Source: Antennarius striatus
Lineage: Eukaryota; Chordata; Actinopteri; Lophiiformes; Antennariidae
DNA: 64,000 bases
NCBI RefSeq assembly: GCF_040054535.1
Contig: NC_090797.1
Span: 2,098,501 to 2,162,500, forward strand
Direction: 5' to 3'
The notes under the pieces were generated by a model, which was not told where the DNA came from, did not search any database, and worked only from the letters and a program-made list of their open reading frames with translations. Shown here piece after piece: positions 39,550-53,887 of this stretch; position 1 is the first letter of the stretch, and each line of letters begins with the position of its first letter. Position numbers and translations under genes: made by a program.

Positions 39550-40391
39550 TCTGGCGCTGTTTTAAGGTAACCATAAATTAAGTCTATTTAATGGACTATT
39601 CTGAAGCTAATTAGCTTTTAGCTTTAAGTACTGTACATGGCATCATCAGCTAGTGCAGTGATGTAGGAACACACCCCGGCTTCCCCTCCTGGGGTGGTCG
39701 TGGCCCTCCTTACTCCTACTTCCTGTCACCAAATCTCGGTTGTTGCGTCTAAAAAAGGTTAAAAAAATAAAATAAAATCTGGGATTCTATCTAATATTAG
39801 AAATAGGGATTACATATCTTATAAATAAATTTAAAAAATTAAAGAATTGGAATAATTGGCATAATTCAAGGTGGCTGGGCACAGTCAGGGGGAGTGTCAG
39901 TGTTGGGAGAATCCTTTGCCGTCCTCAAAGAGAGACGGTCTGCACAATTAGCCACACGAACTCTGACCCCGCTCAGAATAATTAATGAATAACAGAGGGG
40001 ATAAAGACAAAAAGCGCAGAGCGGTCTGGTTGAGTGGCGAGCGAGGGTAATACATCAAAGAATGCCGTTAATTGGCCCTGTGGCTTTCATTCTTTGCCCT
40101 ATTTCTTTCAATTCATTGACTCAAAATAATGGGTTCAGGTTCATTATCAACAGGTCGTAAGCCTTGGGAGTGCCAAAATTCAACAGGGGTGTGTGTGTGT
40201 GTGTGTGAGTCTTTGCAAGCATGTGTGCAGAATGTATCCGTGTGTGTAAATAACACCCCCCCCACACCAAAATCCTGATGACATCAAGTCCTGACTGGGA
40301 AAACTAGGAGTTACATCGTTGGGTTGAGACGGGAGCAACAGGCTACGCTTAACGTTTTTAGGTTGGAGTGTAGGTTTGGTTCGTCGTCACC

Positions 40392-40418
40392 ATGCTGGAA
40401 TATAACTGGTACGGACAG
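40392..40418 (+). CDS. tfec: tfec alternative first exon, MITF-M-like (9 codons)
   Basis: CACCATG opens MLEYNWYGQ and the exon ends at CAG|gtgagt in phase 0, ready to join tfec exon 2 (VHSHLENS). Melanocyte-type MITF starts MLEMLEYNHYQ|VQTHLENP (from memory), so both the residue pattern LEYN-Y-Q and the splice position correspond. It is therefore probably a lineage-restricted first exon inherited from the common MITF/TFEC ancestor. A perfect M-box lies 148 bp downstream in the intron. No TATA box is obvious immediately upstream. With the downstream exons the protein would be 413 aa. Confidence 0.75.
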
Positions 40419-40565
40419 GTGAGTAAAACCGACACACCTACCCCGGCGGTGACGCTTTAATAAAGCAGCAAACAATCGTGATCACGTGCGGACGATCTCA
40501 ACGAGACGGATGTCCCTGCCAACGAGATCCGTGACATCCAATCGAATCTTCAAACAATATGTCCG

Positions 40566-40576
40566 AGTCATGTGCT
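40566..40576 (+). promoter_or_regulatory. Perfect M-box
   Basis: AGTCATGTGCT, identical to the M-box (extended CATGTG E-box) bound by MITF/TFE-family factors at pigment-cell genes. It sits 148 bp downstream of the MITF-M-like first exon, suggesting auto- or cross-regulation. Function is inferred from the motif alone. Confidence 0.5.
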
Positions 40577-43500
40577 TTTGTACGCCTCGGATAAAGAGCG
40601 CCTTTGTTTTTTGGGTGGCAGCGCGGGGTGGGGGCTATGTTGACTCTGTTACACGTGAAAATGAAATGAAAGAGCACCCCCCCCCCCCGCCCCTTACCAA
40701 ATTCAAAGCTCATAGTGTGAGGAACAGTCCCAATTAAATTTAGAGAGATATTGATGATTAAAACCAGAAATGTCTGTTAGAATCATAAATCTTGATTATC
40801 TAGAACATCCCTGAGGCCCTTTAATTTGGGCTAATGTGGAAAGACCGTAATCTCTATGATTCATATTGCATGCAAATACAAAGCACAAATAAACAGAATA
40901 AATAAATGAATTCTAGCTGAACATACATGCATCGGTTTTTACTTCCTGCCATATTTTTGATTCTTCGACTTTGATTGCGTGATTAGTTTGCTGTAAGTTA
41001 CCCTGAGTGGAAGTGATTCAGACGGTTACATAAAGCTTTGTTGTACAGTGGCATTAAATCAGTTTCCATCAAAAGAACATTGAGAGAACACTCGTCCCAA
41101 TTTGTTGAATTTTGATTAAAAAAATCCAAGATATTCAAATACAAAACAGCAACGAAGGAGAAGTCCGATTTTTGTGGCGCCTGTAATCGCACCAGGATTT
41201 GTCAAACTCTTCTTTTACTACGGTTAAACGTTGCTGCCTCTCATATTTAGACATCAGTCCTGCAGGTGCATGGAAAATGTAATCAACAGGTTTAAATGTG
41301 ACTAAAATGAATAAACATGCACCCATAACCAATTATGTGATGCACACTTTAAGGGCCAATACAAAACATGCGTGAAATGTCATTGACGTCCATCCTGCTA
41401 TTTTTGGCCAGACGTGAATAGACCATACCCGTCAAACCTGTTGCATACGGACTAATGAACAGACAAGATAAAGTAATTATCTGTAATAGTGATAATTTAA
41501 TAATACCATTCACGCCATAGATATATATATTAGATAACAAGAGTCTGTCTTCTAGAAAGCACCATGTGCATCCAAATTTGGTTGGACCGTTGGGTGTCTA
41601 ATGCAAAATATTTAATTTCATGTAGGACAAAACAAATATAAAAAAAATCTGATTGTCTGAAGCAAATTTAGTCTCATCTGGTGCAAAGTCGATTCAGTTT
41701 TGGAAATGCGTTGTTTTGCCGGGTTGGTGTGATTCATAGAATACCTTAAGTTTGGGTCAAAACATCAAATACTGTACAAGACGAAAGCAAAACAGACTCA
41801 AAATGAATGTTAACTTCTCTAAAAGCACAAAGCAGAAGGTTCCCCATAGTGGGGTGAGCCATGTCAGGCAATTAATACCCTGAAATACCCCTTTTAAGTG
41901 AGTCTTTTGGTCTCCAGGGCTCCCCATTGTGATGAAACGACCGATGTTGTCTCATGTTAGCCTCACACAGGTGCCCCCCCCCCCCCTGGTTGCACATCAA
42001 ATCACCATCTCAACTGGAGATGGAGAGAGAGAAGAGACAGATGGAGGGAGTGAGATAAGAAGTGCAGATAGAAGGAGATACAGGGAGGGGAAAAAGTGAA
42101 AGGTGGTAGGGTAGATTTTCTGCTTTGGTGGGATTTGCTTTAAGTCTTTCTGTATCACGGTTGCACTTTATGACCTCTGGATAGTTAAGATACTTTCACA
42201 CAAGAAACGAGAGTTAATACGGTCTTTAATCCAGTAACTACACCACATAACTTTCCAGAACTGCCCCCACCATTGGTTAGAAATACATTAAAATGGCAGT
42301 TAAAGGGGAAGGAAGCATACTATTGAGTGGTAATTTCAAGGACTCTCCGAGACTATCAGTAAATGTTTAAAGCTGTGGGAAACAATGTAGGAAACAAATC
42401 CAGGAGATGAAATGAGATAAACCGGGTTGTGTTGCATTAATAATTGTTAATAAAAAAGTTTCTGCTCAAAATGAAATCACCACATGGTGAAAACTCAAGA
42501 GAGTTAAAATGTTTGCAGATGATACGCGATAATTAGCCTGTCAGGAAGTCTTTAGTGATTAGACTTTTTGGGCCAGATCGGTAAGATAAATCCCCTCATG
42601 GAGGCCGGACACTGGCGGCGGCGGTTGATGACTCTGCTGAGACCAGTGAGGCCTGATGAAGTTTATGAATCCACAAAGACTCTGCAGAGAGACGTGAGAT
42701 GGGAGGGAGATTCAGCGTTTAAAGTAGACGGACAGATGTTCTGTGGGATGGATTATCCGTGTTGAGGGAGCTGATTTCTGCAGCATACCGAAATGAACCG
42801 CAACGGCTGTTCAGACCGTCAGAAATCCATTCCAGCTCATATGGCAAGCTGTCAAGTAAAGTATACACATGTATGTCATGGGCTAATACATGCATCAGCA
42901 AGGGCCTGAGTCCCTAGTGCGTTTCCACTGTTGAGAAATATGCATGAAGATAGTTTGGATTTCGTGACTTAGAACTACTGATATGACAGTTTTTTGACGC
43001 CGTTGTCAATTAGAGAGTAGCAACCAAGTTTTATTGACGTTTTTTGGTGAACCGATAAGATCCTGTATTGTGAGGACTTCACAGAAAGGAGGAAGAAGAG
43101 CAGCGATTGAACATCGGTTTCAGTTCAGGCATCCATTAGCAACGCATAAGCAGAGCACATACAACTCGTGCTCCGGCATTGGCGCTGGTGGGAGCGAGAG
43201 GGTTTGAGATTCTGGCAAATGTCCTGAAAGTTTCTTCCAATGTAGAGACCAAAAACAAATATGTGCATTGTTTACCCTGTAGAAATAAAGATCATGGGTT
43301 CTGAAACGTTGATCAAATATGAATCAGAGCTGCCAGCGTTATGTGTCAGACGCCTCACGCACATCGTGGATCTGTAACGGTCTCGCATCTTGGATGTTGT
43401 GTAGGAGTCGACTTGCACAGAGGTCGACTTCCTTAGAATTAAAATATATAGTCCAACTTGATGTATTTGCTTAATCAGCTTTGATAAATGCGGTAAAACA

Positions 43501-46500
43501 TTGTCGTTTCATCTCGGTTGGATGTTTTAATCCGATGCACAAACTCAATCCAGGGTTTAGCAACGGTTCTGATCAGGAATGGTTCCATCAAATGCTCCAA
43601 CAACACAGAACGTGGAACACGGCGATCTCTAACGCAACTTTGGTTTTCTTTACATGACATGTTTGACTTGTGAAAGAAAAACTCTGCAACACCCTTTGAA
43701 CCGGCAGCGACTAAATGATGCAGGAATTAAATTGAACTCAGGCACAGTCGATTAACCAATTGGACTAAGACGAACTGTTGGAACGATGCGCTCGGACAGC
43801 TGTTGCAGGAGCACATTCAGATCCGGACAGTAAATTTTGACAAAAAGAAGAAAAAAAATAAATCTGATTGATTGTGTTAACAGTTGCGTCTGAGGACACA
43901 GATGCCCCAGTTGCAGGGAAAAAAACGTATTTTCTACTAATATGGATTTCACGTAACCTCCAGTATTATCAAAAAGGAAGTGAGTGAACCATCACTACTT
44001 TAGCAGATGTGTCTAAACGTTACGCAAAACATAGAAACCGATTATCAGATGCACACCTCCCATGTTGCATCTGTGCATTGGTTTCAGACGTCCTGATTGA
44101 GCACAAGTTAACCCTGTATGGCCTTATAATAATAGATTCGTCTAATCTATACTCCTTTGATTTTGGCAGAGATTATGAGAGGGAATTTTTCACCACGTCC
44201 TTATAATTAAGCTCCGAGCTGCAATTTCTATTTAAAGAAATGTGACATTTATTTGTTTTGTAGTGAATTTCAGGGACATGAGAGTCAGATTTAAGTTATC
44301 AGTTAGAACTCTATTGTAGTGATGTGAATGAGATGATTAGTTAGAAAGTAGGAAAAGGACCTGCATGTGATGAAAGTAAATATTTTGGCCTTCACCTCTC
44401 AATCGCTTCGCTTTTATTCCAGTCCTTTCTCTCTAATGCGCCGCTGAGAAGAAGAGCGCTTCCCTATGGTGGGGGCACAAAGATGGCCGAGGACAGCGAA
44501 CAAACGGCTCTTTGTCCGCAGAACAAACCTTACATTATTATTACTGGCAAGGTCAGAGTTGATTTAATTTTCTGCTTAGTTCTAATTAAACATCTATTGC
44601 ATTATTTAATTTCCTACAATCCAGTTAAAGGGTGGGAGGGGAGGGCATCAATATATCTTCACCAGAAAGCCTTTTGAACAGTGCCTTGGCAAATTTAGCC
44701 CACAAATGCACTTTATGTCGGTTGAATAGAGTGGATCATTCTTCCAGGTTAATCTTGAAAAGGTCAGAGGAGATGCGTGGACACATTTCTCATTTTGATC
44801 TTTGCGAAACTTTAAAAACTAGAGCTTAGAAATAGGATTTTGAGAATATAAGCAAAGTCTCTAAGTTCATGAAACCATCCAAAACCCACAAATCCCCCGG
44901 TGTGTTTGATAATGAAATACCTCTTAGGTTTGCACACAGCGACTTGGTCCTTTAAAGGTTACAGAAACAGCTCAAAAACTCCACCAAGCCCCAACAGTCC
45001 AATTTAATTCAGGTCCAAATCTAACCCATCACAGCCCTGTAACGACTGAACAAGGCTTATTTTTCATCATATAGCTGCGGAAATATTTAAACCTGCTGGA
45101 TTTAGAGTTTTACAAGACAAGAAATTAAAGAAAATGTTAAAGAAACCAATAAAAAAATGATCATTTCTTCATTTTACCTCGTCGAGGACACAGACGAAGG
45201 TGTTCTTAGTAAAAAAAGCAATAAAAGCTTTAATATAACTATAACTGAGACGCTAGAAATGCAATTCTGAACAATGTCAGAGATCATCTACCTTTTGGAA
45301 TGAAGACAGACTGAATGTGTAATAACTGATTGTTAATTTATGACTGAATTTATGATGACAATAATTTAATAATTTACAAATGAAATAATTAAAAATCAAA
45401 TTATTATTCAAGCAAAACTGGGCCAAGGATGGATTCAACTGATTCTTGTCTGCATTTAATTAAAGGATAATTACATACCACTGGATTAAGATAAGATGTG
45501 TGTTTAAAAGAATTGATAAATATACATCCAAATTCAAAAAATGCTAAAATATGTCTCCTGGTGCTAGAAATATAATTTAATTAAATTTGCACATTTAAGA
45601 CTTTTAAGAATTTATTATTTTTTAATTTTCCGTGCCTGTACTCACCTTAAATGTTTAAAATCCTATTTTGCGCGCAACGATCCTTATAGTGTGACAGGAA
45701 AACCTCCGGCCTCCTGGACAAACGGAGCACACAACCGGCTCTTTGTTGACAGCACAAACCATAGATTATTGGATGTCGTAAGGTCAAAGTTGGTCTCATT
45801 TTCTGAGATTAAACAGCTCTTGTTTTATCTTATTTCCCACAAACATGTAAAAAAAAAAAGGGGGGGGTGGGTGGCAATTAATTCTTTTCCACTTGACTTT
45901 TAATTCTCACCACAATTAGGGATATTCTGTGTCTGTATTTTAAAGAAGTCAATAAAATCCTTTTTAAGACTTGAGAACCTGATAATAAGAATATTCCTTT
46001 AAGAGTAAACACTGTAAAAAGGCATGAATGTCAAAACAATGTCTTTGTAGAAGCCCATATGTCAAAAGCAACCACCATTATTTTGTAACCATCATTTTAA
46101 CTGAAGTCTTGTTATGGAAGAATTATAAAATAAATTTCATAATAGAATGAAGATCGGTTCAGTTCAAGGTTTCTGACTTCAATTTAAAATTGAATTTTTA
46201 AAAAAAAATTGTTTTTCTTGTAACTGCATGCAAAGACAACAATCTGTGTTAGCTCATTGCTAACCTTTTTTTTAAAACATGCTAATTACCTCCATCCAAA
46301 TTTTGGAGGGAAACAGGTGATCTGTTTATCTGGAAAATAAGGTAGATTTTTTTTAAAATGAATCCCACTATGGTGACACATTACTGGTCCTAATCTGCCC
46401 CTGATTGTCATAGTATGATGATTACTCAGGGAGTTCTGTAAGGTCATGTTCAGCCAATCAGGGTGAGAATAACTAGGTCATGTTTTTGTAAAGTCGCTTG

Positions 46501-48861
46501 ATGGACGTGTGACCTTCCAATTTACAGAATAATTACATTTTATTTCCACCTTTCTCTCAATTACAATATAATAGCATTGCATCACAACAGTTGTAATAAA
46601 ATTAAGACTATTATGTTATCATGCGACTGAAGCCTTTTGTGTCGAACAATTTTAGAACATCTGCTTCGTAAAAGCAAAATTCACTGAAATACTCAAAGCA
46701 AAGTCAAAATTCAAAAGATACTCTTTTTTTTTAAATTCGAATGAGTTTTTAATCTAGTTTTCTTTTCAACAATAAGGTACTGTTCATGCAGCGATTGAGT
46801 TAATGTGATCAATTAGACCCGGTACAGCAGATCTATACACTTAAAAAACCAAGCAGAAGTCAACTCAGGGCTTGGTGGAGTTACAGGTAAATTAAGTTTT
46901 GAATTAGCGAGATCTAGATATCATAAGATACACATTTGTGCTCAGTTTTTAGGCCTCTGCTCGGGCTTCAGAGGCCTTTACTCTGTTTCACAATCAATCA
47001 TGTGCATCATTTTAATAAGACTTCACCTTCGTGGCGCACCGGGACTCCTTTTTCACTGCCTGCCAAAACCAGATTAAAATTGTCTGCAGTGGAGTCGACT
47101 GACATCATCCAGAGAGGCAGCGCTAACGGCAGAGCTAACTGGTTCTAGCTCACTGGACAATGAGGGTCAAAGATGAGGTGACCTCAACCACTATGTAGCA
47201 GTTTACCCACAATCCTCCACTCTGTTTTTTTTGCTTTGGGGCTTTGCCCTGAAAGGTGTAGATTAGATGCACCCTTGACTTCAAGACTGTCTTTTGAGAC
47301 TGTTAACTAAAAATCAAGACCGTCCAGAACCCGACTTTTCTCATGACTCCACCAGACTTCACGTTCTTTATTCCATCAGAGTCTGTCCGGCGTACGTAAA
47401 TGGAGTCGAGTCAAACAACCTTAAAAAAACTCGGACATCTTTGGTTGAAGCTGAAACATTTAGAAGCATGCTAATGTAAGACGGACACCAGGGCAACGCT
47501 TTTACCCTACAAAGGTACACTTCTGCTGCATTGTGGGCGTTGGTTTTACGTGACAGTGATGTTCTGCGGCCACGAAAGTGCAAAACATGTGATCGCACCG
47601 TTGCCATGTGGACTGTCCGGTTTTTGCTTCAGTTATTTTTCTAAAATAAATTTGCAAATCAACAGCAATGAAAACACAACACACACACACACACACTCAA
47701 CTACTCGCTGTTCAAAAAATGCTAATCAGAGAGGCTAATGTAGATTAGCGCTCGTGCTCGTGCCCCTGGGAATGAGTGTGTGTGTGTGTGTGTGTGTATT
47801 TCAGGTGTTCCCGTGGAAACAAACTCCTGTTTCACTGCTCAGAGGGACATGTGTTCTAAATGACTTAGCGACAAAAATTGTATTATTCCATTTCAGCTAA
47901 TTACATCCACTCAACCTGAATGCAACATCCTCTTCCTCTTTCTCCTCCTGCTAACGCTCCTTTTGGGGGGTGGGGGGGGGTAAAGTAAAGTTTGAGCACA
48001 TTAGTCAGGAAGAAGTCTAAATCAGTGTTATGTAAGGCATATGTGTACTCATTTGCATGCTAAATTTCCCGATAAACTAACCTATAAATTTAAATTTGCG
48101 ATTCAAAAATCACCCAGAGAATAATATTTGCTCTTAAATTGACTCATATTTGAATTAATAAAATTATTTTAACATTTAAACTCTTGCTGACATCAAATTT
48201 AAAGCGGGGAAATGAGTTAAAATGAAAAAAAAAAACCCCTATGTGCTCTAAAGGACTTTCTATTTCAAATATATTTAATACCTTTAATCAAAGCTACCAG
48301 CTGGAAAAGCGGTGGCCTAAGGACAAAATATGTGTTTAATTATTTATTTCTTTGTAAGAAATACATTTTTAAATTGTCCTTCAGACTATAACAATAGATT
48401 TAAAAAAAATCTAAATCAGTAATATTATGTTTGTTCAATGACATCAGACATTTTTCACCTTTACTTTACATTCTAATTATTCTGACTTTTTTTTTTTTTT
48501 ACATCTCCATGGAGGCAGACCGTAAATTCAATATTTCATCAAGGTAACAAGCACACATGCACACACACAGTTTCATGTGTAATCCAGTTAAAATGGCTGT
48601 AATATTTAATTCATATGAGAATCATTAAAAGTGTACCGGTGCCGTGTCCATTATGCATTCCTTTTCTAGCAGGATAAAACAGTCCTCAGATGTGGGAGCT
48701 GCACTTTGATGTGTTGTCTCAGAAGCAGGCCAACTCTTACAGGAAGTCCCTGATGTTTAAAACATGCATTGCAGGGGAACTAACAAAGGTGAGCACTTGT
48801 GGCTTCGCCCCAAAGATGAGCCAAAAATGGCCAGCAAGGAATTTGTCTATGGGTGTGATGG

Positions 48862-48892
<31 letters not shown>

Positions 48893-49943
48893 TGGCTGAC
48901 TTCATATAAAACACACACACTTCAATTGGTGAAGCCATGAAAACACAAAACACAGTAAACATGAGGAACAGCATCGCAAATCCATCTGACGGATGCGGGA
49001 CAAGCTGTTTGGATAGAACCACAAGTTGTTTTTTTGTGAGATTTTGTCGCACAAAATTGTGATTTAACAGCTAAAAAAAATGCCTGAGGGAAGCGACATG
49101 GGTGGAATAAAGGAAGAACAAACACAAACATCGATGACAGGTTCATTTTCTTGCATAAATCGTAGCGAAAAAAAAAAATTGTACTAGGCAGGAGAGATTT
49201 AGATTTCCTGATGCACCTGAACGCATCATCGATGATGTAACTCATTGATAAAACCAAACGTGATAATTTCTTGCTAATGTTTGACATTCAAAACTTTTAT
49301 GAATTTTTCTTCTTTTTTTTTTCCCGGCAGTTTAAGAATAGGAATCACAACAATAAAATAGTTGCGGCTATTTTTAGCATCCGTTCCCGACTTTGTCAAA
49401 AAACAACAACAACAAAAAAAAAAGCGGAATTCTGTTAACTGGTGAACATTTTTGCAACATGATGCAGGTACATCAAAAATGCTGAACTCCATTTTTCCGC
49501 ATCAATTCTTTGCGTCTGATTGAGCTGATTGTCGGGACGACTGCTTGTGGGGGGGGGGGTTTGCGATGACCTTGTACGGTTTTTCGCTGCGTCTGGGAAT
49601 TCTCCTGGATCCTTTCTGGGAAGGCCTGCCGTGGCCCGACCACAACCGGGATGCGATAACAAGCGATGCACGGGTGCACACAAATGTGTGTTTGAGTGTA
49701 TGGCGCTATATAGCCGTTGTGTTTTGATGTTTCAAAAGCCTTCCAAGGGGAAGCGAGGGGGTCGAGGAGATAACCTGGAAGAATGTGCTGAGCTGGGCTG
49801 CGTGTTCTGCAGGAAGGAAAAGTGTGGTGAACTCACATTCTGTCAACTTATTACACTCTTACACACACACACACACACACTGCAACCCCCACATAACTGC
49901 CATCTGTATTTTTTTTGCATCTGTCAGGCCTTTCCCTGACCAT

Positions 49944-50004
<61 letters not shown>

Positions 50005-50212
50005 AAATGGCCCGTGCAGCGGTGCTTAAATAAGCTGATGTGTCATGCCTTCCCTTTCGATATTTCTGCAAAAGCTCAGGAAAGGAGGCTGCAGAACCTC
50101 TATTTTTCTTTCTTTTCTGACCTTCTTGCCCCCACCCGTGTTTGGATGACACAGCCGGAGCCGTGATAGTTCTTTGGTGGTGGTGGGGGGACAAGCTGCC
50201 ACTCCTGGAGCC
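40577..50212. other. tfec intronic DNA without recognised genes
   Basis: Mostly A/T-rich unique sequence. It includes an approximately 130-bp pair of diverged direct repeats (44501-44632 and 45726-45853, sharing CGGCTCTTTGT, AACAAACC, AAGGTCA-AGTT, ATTTTCTG) and (CA)n tracts at 48869-48892, 49861-49880 and 49944-50002. No exon is supported apart from the candidate alternative exons listed separately. Confidence 0.4.
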
Positions 50213-50269
50213 ATGAGTCGCCGTTGTGTGGTCAATGTGATCGCCGTGACAGAGATCCAGCTGCTACAG
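50213..50269 (+). CDS. Candidate tfec alternative first exon (19 codons)
   Basis: GGAGCCATG opens MSRRCVVNVIAVTEIQLLQ and ends at CAG|gtatgg in phase 0, compatible with tfec exon 2. The start context is good and the short N-terminus resembles the size of known MiT/TFE alternative starts, but the sequence itself is not recognised and no TATA box is seen. Chance occurrence remains possible. Confidence 0.3.
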
Positions 50270-53173
50270 GTATGGGGCGGGGAGGGAAGCTGTGTCGACT
50301 GGGGAGGGGGGGGTAGGTTGGGGTTGGCGGGAGGGTTTCGGATATAGAAATGCGTGTGTGTGAGCGTTTGCTTTCGTGTGCATGCAAAAAATGATCTGAG
50401 GGGTCGTAAACAGCCGCAAACAGAACAAGCGAACAGCCACAGTGAAATCAGACTTTACTGCATTTCGCAGCCCAGGGTGTGCGGTTCAGGATATTTACTG
50501 GTTGCCTCAGTAGGACTACAGTAGGCATGTTTGAGAGGGCTTTTTTGTCCACTTGTATCTGTCGATTTAAGATGGCAAAAAGTGAACTGAGCACAGCTAC
50601 GGTCCAAAATGTGTTAGAAAACACCAAAGTTTAGACAGGCCTCCAACCAGATTTGGTAAAAGCTTCTTAAAGTCACCCAGAATTTCGTAAGTCGTTGGAT
50701 TTTTCTGAAGTGAAAGGAGAACTTGTGCAAGACTGAAACCGAGTTAGGCAAGACTTTTTTGTTTTTTTTTCATGTTTGAAGAAACACCTGTAAGTTTTTT
50801 TTTTGGATTGCCTTAAAGAGTTCAGTAAAATGAACTCACTGCTTACAAACAGAAGCTGATGAATACATGATGGGATGAGCGTGTGCGTTTTGTTTTTATT
50901 TACTAAATGGAGAATTAAGGGTTATAAATCGGAACTGTCACGTGAGTCCGCCGCCATATTCCTTTGTGTTATGAACCAGATGCATGATTTATATAAGTGA
51001 TCCGAAAAAAAACACGTGCGACGTGACCTCACCAGGGAACACAGTGGAGCATTTGTTGGACTAATGTGGTGCGTTCATGTGCGTTTATGATCAGCGTAAA
51101 TAAGAACGAGACAAGGAAAAAAAAAAAAAAATGTGTGGGAAGCTGGTTTGTTTAGAAGACGGCAGTTTTTTTTATGTGTCTCCTTCTGAAGCTGATGACG
51201 TTTGAAAGATGCAGCCGTTCTCCTGCTGTCCTTTTTTAAACTGCGCACATGACGCAACGACACGGCAAAGAAAACGCGCAACATTAAAGGGACGCAGGCG
51301 TCAAACATGCAAAACTGACGATATCTTTGCTTTGACGTCAGTAAACCGGAAAGTTTAGCCTCGCATCATTAACTACACGCGTGTGCGCAAATCTAGGAGT
51401 AACTGTGCACATGTGCACGAGTGGAAGGTGAACCTGTGACCTTTTTTTTTTTTTTTTTTAACTGTTGCAACAGGTGTCAACGGGAAAACCCAAGGAGGTC
51501 ACTCTGAGTGTCTCAAACATCCAGATAGTTGGTACAATCCACCAAACTGGAGCCTTGACAGATTAGAATCTTATCTCATTCCTGTCCTGTATGGTGGGCA
51601 TTGATAATTTCCAGCATGTCCTCTTCACACATGCATAGACCCGCCATTGTAGAAGTTGGCCTCAGCGACTGAAGCACCATTACCTCTCAAATCTAATCAG
51701 ATTCCCTTAAGTGGATAACAAGCGTGTCTCCGGCATTTACAGTAGTGAGAAAGCCGAAGTGAAACCAGGACAAACTGTTGTCACACAAAGCGGATTTGGT
51801 GTGAAGCGGTCCTGACATCCCTCCTGCTCTCCGTAGTGGAAAAAAATGTTGATTGGCAAACAAACGGCATCTTGTTTGGCCCCGGAGGAGTCAGATAAGT
51901 GCTCTCAGTCACGACGTACAAAACCCGGTATTGTGATTGTGTTTTGACGGAGGTGAATAAGTGTGGCTCGTCTCGCTGACGAGGGGGTTTTTATTGCTGA
52001 GTTCTGATATACAGTCCTGTTTCCATGTTGCCACGACTAAACATCTCAAGGGTTTAGGCAGTGTTGTGCTAACCCCAGTGGGTGGTTAACCCCTTAAAAA
52101 CATTCATTTCTGCTACAGATTTGAAAACGTGGTAATTACTAGTGAGTTGCTAAGTCTTTTAAACTTGCCTAGTCTCATAAAAATCAGATCAAACTTTAAA
52201 TAAATCAAACGATATGCAACTTTGAGCTTCTTTTCCACGTAGGATACTGCTACTCTTGCTCAATATTTTATCTAATATTTAGCATTATTCTGATAGAACC
52301 AATAGAGACATAGTGTGTAATAATGACATAATCTTGTCATTATCCATTATCAACTGATAAACTAGAATGTTTTGGGGCAACAGAAAGACACTCTAGGGGA
52401 AAATTTACATTTATGTCAATATTTTTCCAATGTATTCGAACAAGTTTTAGTTAGAAAGTTACTAAACAGTCCCTGAAGGCAGCATTAATCATATGAGAGC
52501 ACAAACAGTTAAGATCAGTTTAATACACATTAAGTTAAGTCACATTGAGTCACCTTCTAAATCAGTTTACGTATTACCCCAGCATTGTTGCTTATCTGAT
52601 TTTCTTCCATTTCTAATTGATTAGCAGAGAAGAATTCAATCGGGTACAAAGAAAACGTTGAAGTGAAGCCCGAAAGCAGGGTGTTTTAAGTAGATTAGCC
52701 AACTTTGAAGACGTTACAAACAAATCTGAGTAAAAGCTAATGATAAGAATATAATCAACCATTGATAATATTGATGAGACCCTCCCTTCCTTTTCCACTC
52801 ATAAAAATCTTGTCACATCTTTATTTGTTTAGAAAATGGAAAAGCCGGATTGTCTGCAGTAAAAACCAGAGCACGAATGAAAATACTTGGTTAAAAATGG
52901 CTTTAGACGAGTTATTTAAAAGAACCATTTGGGGAACAAAGGTCAATTGTGCTGCCACAACCCCTGGAGCAGAAACTTTGGGAGTTGACCACCGATTGGC
53001 TGTAGGGACAGAAAGGGGCGGTCTGAATGATTTAGCAATATATGCTAAAGGCAGATATCTTGCAGTGATCAAACCCTGGGTGATCTGACAGTCTAGTGTT
53101 TGAAGTGATTATCGGGCTGGGGAACTTAAAGGCTTACCCCCAGTTTTGGGCCTAATTAGCTCACTTAGGGGTC

Positions 53174-53393
53174 TTTATAAGACCCTGGTCAGGGACTGGA
53201 AAGTACAGACACACATTCAGAAGTCAGCAGCTCATCAGGATTGTAGCAGCAGCAGAACTGGACCCCCCCCCTCCAAACTGACCTGCTGCCACAGCAAATC
53301 AAACCAAACTGAAGATTATCTGCTTTTCTGAGAATGCCACACTTAACTGACTGCAGTTACTACACCATGCGGGACGCGACCAGAGCTTCAAAT
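53174..53393 (+). CDS. Candidate tfec alternative first exon with TATA promoter (9 codons)
   Basis: A TATA-like TTTATAA at 53174-53180 would place transcription start near 53205. About 160 nt later ATG 53367 opens MRDATRASN, ending at AAT|gtaagg (exon end 53393) in phase 0 for tfec exon 2, which begins only 494 bp downstream. The proximity, strong donor and TATA box make this the most promoter-like of the candidate starts. The nine residues are not recognised from another species. The coding part is 53367-53393. Confidence 0.45.
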
Positions 53394-53887
53394 GTAAGGA
53401 TACCGCAATCTGAAAAGATTTGAATAGCATCGTAAAAAGTTATGCTGGACAGTTTTGTTGTGCATCGTTAAATGTCATTGCTGGCTTTAGGTGCATGTGT
53501 AGAGTTCTATGGATTGGTAAGATATAGAAATAACCCAATGTTACCTTTGTTTTCCAACTAATGTTCAGATTGGACGATTGTTAGAAATGATTTTTTAGTA
53601 AGAATAAACAATAAATTCACAGAATGTGACAATACCTCCCAAGTTTTGTTTGTTAAAAATTAATCACTTTAGTGTGTTGAGAACACTGCTGTCAATCTGA
53701 AGGTTTACGGTGACTAATTATGGGGAAATTCTTGCAACTATTTCCATGTGCTGAATCATATCGCCTCTTAAAACAATGACTGCCCTGGATGCGTCTTGTA
53801 GATGTTTTATTAGTCAGTTGCCGTCTTGAGAAAAACCCTCTAAGATCTCAAACGGATCGTCTTCATGAGTGTTTTTTTCCACTACAG

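Noticed and set aside
42568..42765. 65-codon frame with a GT near its middle, resembling an exon
   Set aside because: No acceptor or matching homology, and composition is not distinct from surrounding intron.
44483..44551. Possible exon MAEDSEQTALCPQNKPYIII... ending at gtcaga, phase 0
   Set aside because: Weak donor, and it overlaps one half of a diverged direct repeat whose other half has no such frame.
52762..53088. 108-codon open frame just upstream of the TATA-containing tfec start
   Set aside because: No recognised homology or splice sites; the stretch is more likely promoter or upstream sequence. Not excluded as a conserved element.
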